This document shows, one piece after another, positions 12,794 to 12,905 of a stretch of DNA of 12,905 nucleotides. The notes beneath the pieces were generated by a model that saw only the letters and a list, made by a program, of their open reading frames with translations, was not told the origin of the DNA and did no database searches. A program made the translations under genes and the position numbers. The stretch is from contig PWGF01000372.1 of the NCBI GenBank assembly GCA_003554375.1, positions 1 through 12,905 on the forward strand, in the 5' to 3' direction. The stretch's first letter is position 1. Each line of letters begins with the position of its first letter. This DNA comes from Spirochaetaceae bacterium. GTDB taxonomy: Bacteria; Spirochaetota; Spirochaetia; DSM-27196; SKKC01.

Positions 12794-12905
12794 GGGCCAA
12801 GCCAGGGCGGGCCAAGCCAGGGCGGACCGAGCCAGGGCGGACCGAGCCAGGGCGGGCCAAACCAGGGCCAAGCCAAACCAGGGCCAAGCCAAGCCAGGGT
12901 CAAGC
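12794..12905. repeat. 15-16 bp minisatellite running off the right edge
   Basis: Five 15-bp units of the form GGGCCAAGCCAGGGC (12794-12868; units 3 and 4 are GGACCGAGCCAGGGC, unit 5 has AAACC) are followed by two 16-bp units, CAAGCCAA[A/G]CCAGGG[C/T] (12869-12900), and a partial copy. The 15-bp period reads as ALAWP or PWLGP peptides in some frames on the minus strand, but the later 16-bp units break any long frame, so I do not call a gene. The array continues beyond the window. Confidence 0.85.

Noticed and set aside
12536..12905. Minus-strand frames made of repeated ALAWP/PWLGP peptides
   Set aside because: They arise from the 15-bp minisatellite and collapse at the 16-bp units; there is no gene-like sequence outside the repeats.

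Overview
This GC-rich bacterial window carries nine complete protein-coding genes, the 3' end of a tenth and one decayed gene. Nothing in it is plasmid- or phage-like: there is no recognisable transposase, integrase or cas gene. A lipoprotein signal with an acidic mature domain suggests a didermic, possibly salt-adapted, saccharolytic bacterium. The mix of carbohydrate enzymes with strong AAGGAGGA-type ribosome binding sites would suit a free-living member of the Spirochaetota, but this is a low-confidence guess; several families (membrane MutS-like ATPase, the amylase lipoprotein, the acyltransferase remnant) also recall Bacteroidota.

Layout. 3-305 (+) is the C-terminus of a GH38 alpha-mannosidase. 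It converges on a cytoplasmic GH13 cyclomaltodextrinase/neopullulanase-type enzyme (388-1893, -). Divergent from that is a patatin-like phospholipase (2093-2980, +), which converges on a small DUF456 membrane protein (3053-3550, -). Between DUF456 and the next gene is a 184-bp element with long inverted ends. Then come a conserved-looking protein of unknown function (3875-4273, +), a GH13 alpha-amylase lipoprotein (4580-6463, +) with a long leader, and a membrane-anchored MutS-like ATPase (6649-8193, +). On the minus strand follow a truncated DnaJ-type co-chaperone (8229-8948), a MarR regulator (9264-9746) and a frameshifted lysophospholipid acyltransferase remnant (9751-10169). A TVP38/DedA-type membrane protein (10457-11338, +) ends tail-to-tail, with overlapping stop codons, against mltG (11335-12573, -). 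The right edge runs into a 15-16 bp minisatellite.

How the genes work together. The two GH13 enzymes fit one alpha-glucan pathway: the lipoprotein cuts starch-like polymer outside the cytoplasmic membrane and the cytoplasmic enzyme processes imported maltodextrins. Both have a near-identical palindrome (core AAA[C/T]CGGTTTA) at the promoter, as expected for a shared LacI-family repressor. The other genes concern envelope and housekeeping functions.

The most notable signal is in the promoters. At least six genes without a usable Shine-Dalgarno have a sigma70-like promoter whose -10 box lies only 6-10 nt from the ATG (TTGNNN-N17/18-(T)ANNNT-N6-10-ATG), which predicts leaderless or nearly leaderless mRNAs. 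The genes with a good Shine-Dalgarno have no such abutting promoter. No wholly new multi-gene system was recognised.
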